Source: Isoetes taiwanensis (lineage: Eukaryota > Streptophyta > Lycopodiopsida > Isoetales > Isoetaceae). Taken from it: 64,000 bases of DNA. The stretch spans positions 15,946,441 to 16,010,440 of the forward strand of contig JAJEKV010000011.1 of assembly GCA_021234155.1 (NCBI GenBank), read 5' to 3'. A model generated the notes under the pieces. The model searched no databases. It was not told the origin of the DNA and saw nothing but the letters and a program-made list of their open reading frames with translations. A program made the translations under genes and the position numbers. Shown in pieces: positions 34,510 to 46,110 of this stretch. How positions within the stretch are numbered: the stretch's first letter is position 1; every line of letters begins with the position of its first letter.

Positions 34510-35298
34510 ATTCCATGGTTCTAAGTCTAGGGCTTGGCCATTAATATTATCTAACATTATTAAAGCTTAAATCTAATTAAGAATCATGTTTTAAACATAA
34601 ACGATGCCCGCCCTCAGTGGTTGGCATGGGGGTTTGAGGGGGTTCGACCCTGTGGGTGGGAGGTTCAATTCTCGCTATTGTGGGAATCTTTTTAAGATGA
34701 GGTTCAAATAGATTGAAAAGATAGACTAATCTAGCTAATTCCTAGCTTAAAATTCGAGTTACCATGTTACTTTTCTGAAATTTATGACTGTTTTAGGATC
34801 AATGAATGTCTCACAGTAGCGCCTGCTCAAAAACTAAAGTTCCAATGAATGTCTCACAGTAGCGCCTGCTCAAAAACTAAAGTTCCGCGACGTGTGAGAC
34901 ATTGTACATTTTTTTTCTAATTTAAGTGATTTAAACATACTATTGTAACTAATTCTTACCTTAAAACTCGCCTTACCATATTACTTTTGTGAAATTCATT
35001 AAGTTTTAAGGTGTTTTAGGATCAATGTCTCACAAGTAGCGCCCTGCTCAAAAACTAAAGTTCAGTTCTTTGACCAGGCGCGACGTGTGAGACCACCTTG
35101 CCTGAGGAGGTTTTGGCTCACTATTTTTAGTCTTATTATGTTCCAATTCGCTTAACTGTTACTAGCTTAGCATATACTACAAAAAATGAGAAAAAAATTT
35201 CCCACTTTTCGAGGTTTGAGGATCCTATCAAGTTAGTACTACTGGGAGCATGGTCAGTGCTTTGCTCTTGGTCTCCAAGAACATTGCTCTGATACCAA
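34510..35298 (-). mobile_element. Extra copy of the LTR-element leader (PBS side)
   Basis: Collinear with 43850-44609: shared words such as GGCTTGGCCATTAA, GCCCTCAGTGGTTGGCA, CGTGTGAGACATTGTACAT and TACTACTGGGAGCATGGTCA. It ends in the primer-binding site TTGGTATCAGAGC (minus, 35286-35298) directly against the LTR. The upstream LTR edge and the rest of the internal region are missing. Its presence beyond the 3' LTR indicates tandem or recombined elements. Confidence 0.8.
35286..35298 (-). other. Primer-binding site, initiator tRNA-Met type (extra leader)
   Basis: Minus-strand TTGGTATCAGAGC adjoins the LTR end. TGGTATCAGAGC is complementary to the 3' end of plant initiator tRNA-Met, the usual primer of many plant LTR retrotransposons. 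Confidence 0.85.
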
Positions 35299-36711
35299 TG
35301 TGACGTCCCCTACTCATATACGATGCCCGCACCGTATACAAACAGGAGTTCATCCCCCGTACCAGCTCCATACTGATACAGGGCCCTCCACATATCACTG
35401 CGACCGTCTGGAGTCCACAGTGGGAAGAGTGAAGGGGTCATTTTACCCCGTCTCCCTCAGGGCCTACCTAGTCGAGCGCGTAAACATACACGTCGGTAAC
35501 ATAACATCATATATCCACCTCGAAGGGTGGCACATCAACATCTGCATAGACAAAGATCAAAGACAATACAAAGGAAGTTCCTACCCAAGGCTCGGACTCC
35601 GGGGTGGACCGACAAGCTTGGGTCTCCGTTCGTTCGCGTCTGCATGTAATCATGACAATGGATTGGGCTGGCATAAGAACATGGCTTAGGGTTGTCCACT
35701 CCATCCGCCCCTCCTGTGCACACTTTGCAGAGTAGGTTGAAAAGTGTTGGGGCCTCGACCAGTGGCGGGTGCATAGCCAAAGGGGCTATTCCCGGGTTAC
35801 ATCTCCCGGTCCTCGATGGGGCGGTGGGGATCACTCCCTCCGAGAGATCTACATGCTTTTGACCCAGGGGTGACTAGAGGGCCACCCCTTATTCGACTTA
35901 ACCCACTGGAAGGTGAACTCCACCCCACGGGTGTCGGGCCCATGCCTTACCCACACTCGGTGGCAAGCCATTAGACCTAGTCACTCGATCCCCAGAGACC
36001 TTACACACCGGAGGGATCGGTCAAGGGTCGAACACCTAACCTCATTCTAAGCCCGGTCGCCCCTTCACCCACAACCCGTGGGGCTCCTCGTACACAAGCC
36101 AAATTCTAGTAATGCACTAAGAGGGACTAGCTAGGAGCATCATCTACTAAGCTTTAAGTCTCTACCCCCTTCCCAATACAATGAGTCCACGTAATACATC
36201 CGGCCCATCATATCAACATAAGTAATAAGAACTAATCTAATTCATAGAGTTAGGTTCTTTAGTTAGAGTCAATCTCGGGATGCGCTTGGCTACTAAGGGT
36301 GATTTAATAGGCTAAACCTCTCTTTGGTTCAAGGCTGGAATAAGGTTTAGGCTATTCAATCGACTAAATACCTGATCCTCGGTTCACTCCTCTCGATCCG
36401 GCGCCCATGTCTCTGCTTACGCCGGGATGCGGTCGGAAGGATGATCTAACAAGTCAGGCGAGGCGGTCGTGGGAGTTGGAATTGCCTCCTCGCCGCCGAA
36501 TCCCGAGCTCGGAAGGTCCGTGGGCTTAAAAAGGGAAAGTTAGGGTTTGGTGCCTTAATGTAGGCTATCAGTTAGGTTTAGGGTTTCCATGACCCTAGAG
36601 GCTACCCGCCTGGCTACACGTTGGCGCATACGCCGGTCGGTGGCGCGGCACGCTGACGTGGGCAAAGACAAGATACATCATGGGACCGTGATATCGCGGC
36701 CGAACGTCACA
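35299..36711 (-). mobile_element. 3' LTR of the large minus-strand LTR element (1413 bp)
   Basis: On the minus strand it runs TGTGACGTTCGG to GGGGACGTCACA, with complementary tips TGTGACGT/ACGTCACA. It is flanked on one side by the polypurine tract (36712-36725) and, unusually, on the other by a primer-binding site. It is highly similar to the 5' LTR at 44610-46110. Confidence 0.9.
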
Positions 36712-36725
36712 TTCTCCCTACCTTG
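36712..36725 (-). other. Polypurine tract
   Basis: Minus-strand AAGGTAGGGAGAA immediately before TGTGACG of the LTR, the expected plus-strand priming site. Confidence 0.7.
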
Positions 36726-36834
36726 AAATGATGTTGTCCGCAGCATCGTGGGTCTCCCCACCTTGGAATCTTCCTAACCTGCAATCAACCTGATGCATAC
36801 GATATACTACTATAATACTTACACATTTATTAAG

Positions 36835-37332
36835 ATTACCTTAAGGTAATATTTTTAAATCATTATTACGCCATTACATTATCAAATAACTTGTCAAATC
36901 GTAACTTCTATTAAAACAAGGTACTTATTAGTCTCCGTTATCACAACATTTAGTTTATCACAATTTAACACTTTCATATACAATTATTATTTAAGGTACT
37001 CTTCATTCCTTGCAACACATTCCAACAAAATTTGTGTTGCAAGTCTTTGCACCTTAAAATCCTGTATTAATTTTACAATATCTATAATTACATACTTACT
37101 ATCTTAATTATTAGAATTACTCTAAGGTAATGTTTAAGACATTACTGTACTATTTCATTATCCAATTAACTTATGACTTCATAACTTAATCCACGCAAGG
37201 TAATTATTAACCTTACTTAATACAACATTTAAGTTTATCAAAGTTTATCAATTTCATACAAAATTTACACTTCTAAGGTACTCTTCATCCTTTGCAACAC
37301 GTTATAACAAAAGTTGTGTTGCAAGTCTTCGT
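36835..37332. repeat. About 277-bp tandem repeat next to the polypurine tract
   Basis: Units 36835-37055 and 37115-37332 share AAGGTAAT, CATTATC, AAGGTACTCTTCAT, CTTTGCAACAC (or CCTTGCAACAC) and TTGTGTTGCAAGTCTT in the same order. Each ends in a GCAACAC/GTGTTGC inverted repeat. Confidence 0.75.
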
Positions 37333-40300
37333 AGTTCGACCTCGTGGCCCTCCGGAGCGCTCTTATTGGCCTGCAGGTCAACATTACGTTATTACCATTT
37401 TAATTACTAATAAAATTTTGGTTATATGGTGACCACCCCACCTATCTACATGAATGCATGGCTAATCTCCCGGCGTAGGAAGAGGATGCTTCTTCCATCG
37501 TGGCCGTGGAGACGGCGCCCTATAGTTGCCCAACCTGGAGGATAGGTCCTTCCCGTACATGGGGAGTGAAGGCCAGATTCCTCCTATCAAAGCATATATG
37601 GGGCTAAAGGTGCCTTTCCTATCAATGCATTCCTGAATGACCTCTTATCTCTCGAGGTCGTCTACCTCCGTGGGACGGAAGTAGACTTTTTAATCTACCT
37701 CTAACTAAGCCAAGCGGCACCGCGGTCATGCCTACAATGACATTACACCACGTCCTAGAGATCACCGTAGCGGTCCCATCATCGGTAAATACGCATGCAA
37801 CCCATACCTGGCATAGGTTGCATGCGTAGATTAATCTTAACTACACATGAAACTAATCTAAACACAAATCGACATGCATGAGCCGATTTTTGCTGGCTCC
37901 TTTAATACATGTGATTAACATAATTACCCTAAGGTAATATTTATGAATTAACATTACATAGTATAGGATACATTACTTCCGATAGTACAATTATATTTAC
38001 TCCAAGCTTTGCAATATTTAACGACTTTTAAATCGCGATTATTTGAACAATAACCCTGATTTAGACCTATTGTTACATAGACAAGGTTTTAATTATCATA
38101 CACAAGGATTAGATGTGCTTCTTATTCTCTTCCTTGGGTCCTGCATTACCCTTGGAAGTATATCCCTAAGATGCACTTAAGTATATCTGAATTCTATTCT
38201 CTATTTATATTTATAAGGGCCCCGAGGTCATATAGTTATCCTTGGAAGGAATGGCATCCTTGCGAAGGATTAATTAACATGCTACCTCACATTATCGTTG
38301 TTATTTAACTTATTTCCCTATGATACATATACGTATGGCAAATTCTATGCAGTTATTAGGATCTATATTTAACTTATCAATAAGACACATTAAAGCTTAT
38401 AATACATGCGCACACCTTACCTAAGGCTAGAACGCATCCACCCATTGAGCCGGCGTCGAGTACTTTGGAGATGACTTGGTCGTTGCATTGCTCCCATACT
38501 TTTGCTCCACTTCATTGGTGTAGTTAGCTACCACGTCAGTCTCGCACGTTGAAGGCCTCCTGAGCACTAAGGTATCTATCTATCTTACGCTCTATTCGCT
38601 TCGGCCATTGCCGGAGTGAACTCTATTCTACGGGTCGGTCAATTCGATGCAGGTACGTTCAATCATAAGATTGAGCCCTCCTACTTTCTTCGAAAAGAAA
38701 ATGGTCCTGCACCCCTTCAATGACGTTATACACAACGTCATATCTATTCTCTCCCCTTAAGAGGTTATACGCTTCTTACTTAGCGCATTACTTTACTAGC
38801 CTTAGCTAACATATATAACCATCTAAGATGGATGCACATATTATGCTATCATTTATTTCAATAAAGTTATGGGTTACCTACTTAGTTAGAACGATTCTAA
38901 ACCACAAGGTTTTGTCATGACGACAATTCCTTTTGTCTCAAAAGGCTGTTTGATTACTACAATTCTTATTTTAGATGTACCTTACATGTATTATTCTTTT
39001 ATATTCTAGAGATTCCCCCTTTCTTAGTTATTTAAATTCTTGGAATATTCCTACCAATCGAATTGATGTCATCGTAAGAAGTTGGCCGGACTTGTTAGAT
39101 TACTTCTTTTCTTTCGGTTGGATTATTCTTTTGGAGGTACTAGATTTATACATGGTCAACAATTATCCTAGTAATGATTCCTTCTTAGCGAGGTGATCAA
39201 TCTCATCAAGTGGTTTCAATATATTGGATGTCTGTTAACAATCGTGTATAATTTTAGTTACTCCTATGCGTTTCCTTCCCAATACTTGACGCTTAGCTCA
39301 ATATTGGGGCAATCCTTTCGGCGAGAATATCTAACAATGCCTTCTAATCCCAATATGGATGTTACCATCCCTATATTTAACCTACTAGGCCCCATGGCCT
39401 TAGATGCTTGAGCTTGCTAGAAGCTCATCCACTTTCGTTACTGCTTGAAATAGCAAGGTAACGTTCTTCCGAAGTCGCTCGATACTTGGTCTCCTTGACG
39501 GTGGATCCTCTTTGATGTAGAGGTTGACTTTGTTCGTTAGAAGCCTCTCATTGCTGGTGGCTTGCTGGTGTAGTTGATCACTTGAAATCTTCCATGCCGC
39601 TTTTCAAAAGCCTGAAGGTGGCGCCGTTGAAAAAAAAGGTCTTTCATCTTGAACTCTTTGTCTTGGCAGCTAACGACTCTGTATCCGATATTGTTTCTTC
39701 GACTCCATCGATGTCTCATACGTCGAGTCCTCTTGTCGTTATCGTGTTGCCCGAAGAGTGTTGAGGATGTGGATTGCTTCACCCCTGCAAATTGCCTGAC
39801 ATCTCTTCTTTTGATCCGTTATGCTATGGGAGGGAAGGAATAACAGGGGAACTATTCATGCAAAACATATAGCTTACATAATTACAATTACTACTAGCGC
39901 TATTAGGTCCCCCTTGTGCCTCCCTTCGAGTTGTACACCTACTCCTTGGCAATGTCATCGGTGTTCCTCCCGGTGCAATGGTGTTGACGATCTATATCCT
40001 CCTATTTGTACGTCAGCTCATACTCTGGGGTAACTTGTTGATGTACTTGGGCCCTCCGATGTTTGTCGGCTATGGCACAACACGCTTTGCATCACATTCT
40101 AACTAAAGGTGTGCTGGTCGTTGATGCTTCGACATTTCGGTCTGCTTCCTGATCCTATTCTCGGGCGGTAATTGTTCCCCCCTTCATGATACTTGAAGCT
40201 ATTTGAAGGCGTCTCTTGAGGCTGTGCGCGATTCCTTTGGCTATACTCCTCTGGAGTTGTTCTCTTCTGCAGTTGTTCTTTGAATCGTCCATCCTTGGGT

Positions 40301-42832
40301 TCACCAAGTTGCATGCAAGTTCGCGTGCAAGTCATCGGCTCGCCTCGCCTAGATGCTTCTCCATCGAGCTTCCAAACTTCCTTGTTTGATCCCCTCGATC
40401 ACATGTTTCAAGTAAAGCATCATGGCTCTCCTCCCTGCTGGCTATATTGTTGGGATGATGGATCCTTATATTTGCGCAGCTTGACCCTTGAGTTGAAGAA
40501 GTACCTGCCTTAGATATACTCTTGTCATTGGATAGCCTAGCTATTATCTTGAACTCTCTTTTTTTTTTTGCCGAAGGTGCTTCAGTTGCTATCCTTGTCG
40601 TTAAGGTGTCGAATGCTTCTACCTCGGGCATTTGATGTGCCACATGTCGGAGATATGATCGGCTTCTTCTCTTCTAATTACTGGTAGGAGTACCTGACGA
40701 AGCCATCACCTAGTTGTTGAAGGCATATCTCCTCGTTGCAGTGCCTTTCGTACGTGCCTCTCCATCTAATACACGTGTCATAGCGCATCACCCTATATTA
40801 CCACAAGGTGGAATTATGGTCGTCGAGATGTTGTCTTCTTAGTTGGCTCGTTGATCTCGGGTCGTTCCTCCTTCTATTGTTGAGGCCACTCGTGTCATAA
40901 GTTCATCAAGTGTTGCCGCTGCCAGAAGAGGTAGTGTTGCGTCCTGAGGATGTCCTGGTGCAGCGCTGATGATCTTGACATGACCGGTGTTGTCTCTTGT
41001 CCTGACATTGGGTGGACGAGATGTTTTCTACTTGAGGGTACTTCCCGAAGTGTTCGGAGTCGAAGGTTTGCTTGGGCTCTGGTCGTTTCTCTCTCGTACT
41101 TGCTCTTCCATTTGATCTTGGGCTATAGTTGTGCTTCCTTGCTTCCTCCTTTGGTAGTCGAAGTGAAGGAGCTTCCTGATCTAAGCGCTAAATCCGTAAA
41201 ACATGACTCTAAACTCATGTTTCTCCACTATATGTGAGCACCCGAGATATACAATACACATATACGCATTTACATTGGGATTTTAATTCATCCACTTTTC
41301 CAAAACAACTACGAAGATCTACCTAAATGTTTATACTCCTTTAGGGTTTCCCCTCCTCCTATCACGTTTGATTCTTCGGTTTTGCTGCATCTTCTTCGTT
41401 CTGGTTGACTCCGGGATTCCTTGAGATGCTGCTACTATTGTTGAGCTTCATGTCTGATCCGAGCTCGTCACGCCAGTTGCGAAGAGTGTTCGTCGATGTG
41501 ATCCCTTGAGAAAGATGCTCCTCCTTAATGTGTATATTTGTCGTGAGGAATGCGGTGACCGCTCAACGTCCCTACATGCGGTGTGTCGTTGCAAGGTCGC
41601 CGTTGTGCGGTGCCGTTGATCGCTTGAGTAGGATTACCTGGCTGTTGCAGTCGGGCATTCTTGAATATCTTCGAAGCTCTGAGATCGTGGTCGGTAGGCA
41701 TGCATTGTCATTCCTCCACAGGTTGAATTTCTGAGTGCGACTCCTGTTGCTTGGGCTTTGCTTCATTCTGAGGTGGCTCTCCTGTGCCTGGAAGTGTGGT
41801 CATCTCCATTGCCCCTACCATGGCTCCTTCTAGTCGCCTTTGCGTGATTTGTACCTGCTGGTTAGGTCGTCTCCTCCGTCCCTTGGGTCCTATCCATTCG
41901 AGTCTCTCACTGTTTTGGCTGACATTTCATGACATTCGCTTGAGCTGCTGGGCTGCAAGGTCGTGGTGATCTTCCCTCTCTTGGGTCTGCCTTTTCGGTC
42001 TCCTCTCCTTATCTGTCTGTACATCGGCTGGGACCTTGATGTCTTCAAGGAGTTGCGCCTCTAGCTCTTCTGTGGCTCTGGCCCCGTCCTTCGAAAGTAA
42101 CGCTCGTATATTCTAAAGTCTAAGGGTCTACTTGAAGGGCTCTCCTACAACATTTTGGGCTCTATAAGCAAGCAAGATGGCTCGAGCAGCATTACTGGAG
42201 ACATATCTATAATCTCCAAGTCTATGGACATTAGGACGTGTGGTATGGCATGACATGAGGGTTGTTCTGCAAGACCTCCATGATGTTTGAGGCATACTCT
42301 AAGGTCCTAGCAAAGTTGGTTTGGGGGAGTCCAATCTCTACACATGGAGTGACTTGGGCAGCTCTAGACTCTAGCTCCTTTCTAGGTATATTGGCAATAG
42401 GGAGTGTCAATGTGGCGGCTGTATAAGTCAAACTCTATTAGAAGGATACAAAATTAGGTCAAGGTTTATGCCTTTGGCATGAGTAGAGGTGATGTACTAA
42501 CAGTTAGACTTGGGTTGCTATGCTGAGGTCTAGATGACTATAACAAAGGGGTGTTCTTGGGCACTTCTATCTAGGAGTAAGGCATCATCTTCGAGCCGAG
42601 AGCAATACTTGCGAGCTACTAATGGGGTATGCTTCTATTTACAAACAACCCACAGTTTGGAAAAACAATTCAAGGGTTTGAGCAATTTTGGTCATTTTGA
42701 GCTAGGGTTTGACATTTCTAGCCTAATTTGAGGTCATAAATGGATTCTAGGCTGTCTAACGGTCCTATTGCAACAAATTTTTAGGCGCTTTGGAGCTCTG
42801 TAGCTCAAGTTATGGAGGTTCAAAGTTTGGAG

Positions 42833-44404
42833 GTCTCACACATTGCGCCCAGATCAAAAACTGAAGTTTTGTTTTTGCTCCTGGCGCGACGTGTGAGACA
42901 TTGGCCCCATTTTGGTCAAAACTTGTCCAATTTGGGTGATCTAAGGGTCTAATCATGCTAAGCTCATCGAGTTAGGCAGAATTGACCCCTTACTTGGTCG
43001 ATTTGGAGGTGTTTTGGTCTAGTTTAGGACTAGTTTAGGTATGAAGGTCTCACAGGTAGCGCCTCGTCCAAAAACTAAACTTTAGTTTCTTTATCAGGCG
43101 CGACGTGTGAGACATCACACTTTTTGGTCTGAAAATGTGCTATTTCACTAAAACGAAAGCTACTACTTGCTAACTTGCCCTAATTAAACAAGTTTAGGTA
43201 CATAAAGTACTCAAAATTGATTTATATTACAAAATTTTTGATTATTTACAAAATGTTTATTTGGGATCTCCCTTAATTAAACTAGCTAATTGCATGTCCT
43301 TCCTCATGAGGGTTACTCGCTTCGCATGAACAGTGCAGGCTGTTGAGTCTTCAAAATGTTGGACCAGCTTCTGCTCTGCTGCTTCTTGAGCCTTGGCCTC
43401 CTGCTCTCGTTCTGCCCTCTCCTCTTCTTGTATCTCCCGCTCTATCTGCTCGTACGCTTCTTGGGTCTGTTCATCCATTGAATCCGGAGATCCAATGTCC
43501 TCTTCCTCTGGTGCTTTCGTTGATCTCTGGGATCCCTACTCCTGGGCTGGCTGGTTGGCTGGCCGTTCCTTGATGACTACTTTGACGTTCGGGGTCTTCT
43601 TCATCTCTCGCTTAGGCTCCTCCGCGCCTTTGCCCTTCCGCTCCTTGTGGTGCGCGCCATGTCGATCGGAGGTCGGGCGCCCTAAAATCGCTTCGAAATC
43701 GGAGCAAATTTCTAAACAGAGAATCTACAAATGAGGGGGGGGGTCCTAGGTCTATTTATAGATGGCCAATTCTGGGTCAAATTACAAGCTACCCTTTTGG
43801 ATGGGCTAAAACACTTATTATCCTATTACATGGCTTAATTTAGACCTTTCTAACCTCATGGTTCTAACTAAGTCTAGGGCTTGGCCATTAACATTATCTA
43901 ACATTATTAAAGCTTAAATCTAATTAAGAATCATGTTTTAAACATAAATGATGCCTGCCCTCAGTGGTTGGCACGGGGGGGTGTGAGGGGGTTCAACCCT
44001 GTGGGTGGGAGGTTCAATTCCCGCTATTGTGGGAATCTTTTTAAAATGAGGTTCAAATAGATTGAAAAGCTAGACTAATCTAGCTAATTCCTAGCTTAAA
44101 ATTCGAGTTACCATGTTACTTTTCTGAAATTTATGACTTTTCAAGGTGTTTTAGGATCAATGTCTCACAGTAGCGCCTGCTCAAAAACTAAAGTTCCGCG
44201 ACGTGTGAGACATTGTACATTTTTTTTCTAATTTAAGTGATTTAAACATACTATTGTAACTAATTCTTACCTTAAAACTCGCCTTACCATATTACTTTTG
44301 TGAAATTCATTAAGTTTTAAGGTGTTTTAGGATCAATGTCTCACAGGTAGCGCCCTGCTCAAAAACTAAAGTTCAGTTCTTTGACCAGGCACGACGTGTG
44401 AGAC
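42833..44404. repeat. Four long-hairpin repeats in the leader region
   Basis: Copies at 42833-42899, 43047-43113, 44162-44211 and 44338-44404. Each begins GTCTCACA and ends TGTGAGAC, with an inner GCGCC/GGCGC stem in most and an AACTAAAGTT-like self-complementary loop. Further copies in the extra leader are at 34851-34900 and 35027-35093, plus a left half at 34808-34842. Confidence 0.9.
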
Positions 44405-44596
44405 CACCTTGCCTGAGGAGGTTTTGGCTCACTATTTTTAGTCTTATTATGTTCCAATTCGCTTAACTGTTACTAGCTTAGCATATACTACAAAAAATGA
44501 GAAAAAAATTTCCCACTTTTCGAGGTTTGAGGATCCTATCAAGTTAGTACTACTGGGAGCATGGTCAGTGCTTTGCTCTTGGTCTCCAAGAACATT

Positions 44597-44609
44597 GCTC
44601 TGATACCAA
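44597..44609 (-). other. Primer-binding site, initiator tRNA-Met type
   Basis: Minus-strand TTGGTATCAGAGC adjoins the 5' LTR. It gives the element its minus orientation. Confidence 0.9.
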
Positions 44610-46110
44610 TGTGACGTCCCCTACTCATATACGATGCCCGCACCGTATACAAACAGGAGTTCATCCGTCGTACCAGCTCCATAGTGATACAGGGCCCTCC
44701 ACATATCACTGTGACCGTCTGGAGTCCACAGTGGGAAGAGTGAAGGGGTCATTTTACCCCGTCTCCCTCAGGGCCTACCTAGCTGCGGAAACGTAAACAT
44801 ACACGTCAGTAACATAACATCATATATCCACCTCGAAGGGTGGCACATCAACATCTGCATAGACAAAGATCAGCACAATACAAAGGAAGTTCCTACCCAA
44901 GGCTCAGACTCCAGGGGATGACTGACAAGCTTGGGTCTCCAGAGTTCAGTGCAGACAGAATCATGACAATGGATTGGGCTGGCATAAGAACATGGCTTAG
45001 GGTTGTCCACTCCATCCGCCCCTCCTGTGCACACTTTGCAGAGTAGGTTGAAAAGTGTTGGGGCCTGACTGTAGCCCGCCGGGTGCATAGCCAAAGGGGC
45101 TATTCCCCGGGTTACATCTCCCCAGTCCCCGATGGGGCGGTAGGGATCACTCCCTCCGTGAGATCTACATGCTGACCTGGGGTGACTAGAGAGGCCACTG
45201 CCCTTATTCGACTTAACCCACTGGAAGGTGAACTCCACCCCACGGGTGTCGAGCCCATGCCTTACCCACACTCAGTGGCAAGCCATTAGACCTAGTCACT
45301 CTGATCCCCGGTAGACCTTACACACCAGAGGGATCGGTCAAGGGTCAACACCTAACCTCATTCTAAGCCCGGTCGGCCCCTTCACCCACAACCGTGGGGG
45401 CTCCTCGTACACATGCCGAATTCTAGTAATGCACTAAGAGGGACTAGCTAGGAGCATCATCTACTAAGCTTTAAGTCTCTACCCCCCTTCCCAATACAAT
45501 GAGTCCACATAATACATCCGTCCATCATATCAACATAAGTAATAAGAACTAATCTAATTCATAGAGTTAGGTTCTTTAGTTAGAGTCAATCTCAGGATCT
45601 GCTTGGCTACTAAGGGTGATTTAATAGGCTAAACCTACTTTGGTTCGAGGTGGAATAAGGTTTAGGCTATTCAATCGAACAAATACCTGATCCTCGGTTC
45701 ACTCCTCTCGATCCGAAGCGTCCATGTCTACGTTTCCGCTGGGATGCGGTCGGAAGGATGATCTAACAAGTCAGGGGCACGGGCATCGTGGAGTTGGAAT
45801 TGCCTCCTCCTCGCCGCCGAATCGGAAAGCTCGGAAGGTCTGTGGGCAAAAAGGGAAAGTTAGGGTTTGGTGCCTTAATGTAGGCTATCAGTTAGGTTTA
45901 GGGTTTCCATGACCCTTGGTATACCTTTAATGGGTTAAAGGTCTAAAAGTGCGCACATTGCTAAGTGTGCGCACCATTGCAAGTTGCCCCCTAGGGGCTA
46001 CCCGCCTGGCTACACGTTGGCGTACCGCCGGTCGGAGTGGCGCGTGTCGCGCATGGCGAGCGATGCGATATCGTCATGGGACCGTTATCTCGTGGCTTTG
46101 GAACGTCACA
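44610..46110 (-). mobile_element. 5' LTR of the large minus-strand LTR element (1501 bp)
   Basis: Same TGTGACGTT to ACGTCACA ends as the 35299-36711 LTR. It is about 90 bp longer, mainly because of an extra stretch near 45918-45993 holding a GTGCGCAC...GTGCGCAC inverted repeat. The stop codon of the minus ORF at 46106-47407 lies in its first bases. Confidence 0.9.

Larger units (their letters stand above)
36712..44609 (-). mobile_element. Internal region of the LTR element, no recognisable pol
   Basis: 7.9 kb between two similar LTRs. Minus-strand frames are short. 43257-43478 gives a Glu/Arg-rich coiled coil ([20 protein letters not shown]). 41500-42000 gives Gln/Arg-rich gag-like text (RRRRPNQQVQITQRR) broken by stops. 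40099-40643 and 39537-39782 give basic, hydrophilic pieces. I find no protease DSG, no YxDD reverse-transcriptase box and no integrase HHCC by eye. The layout fits a non-autonomous large derivative (LARD-type) or a very decayed gypsy element. Long AT-rich parts at 36800-39000 carry their own repeats. Confidence 0.7.
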
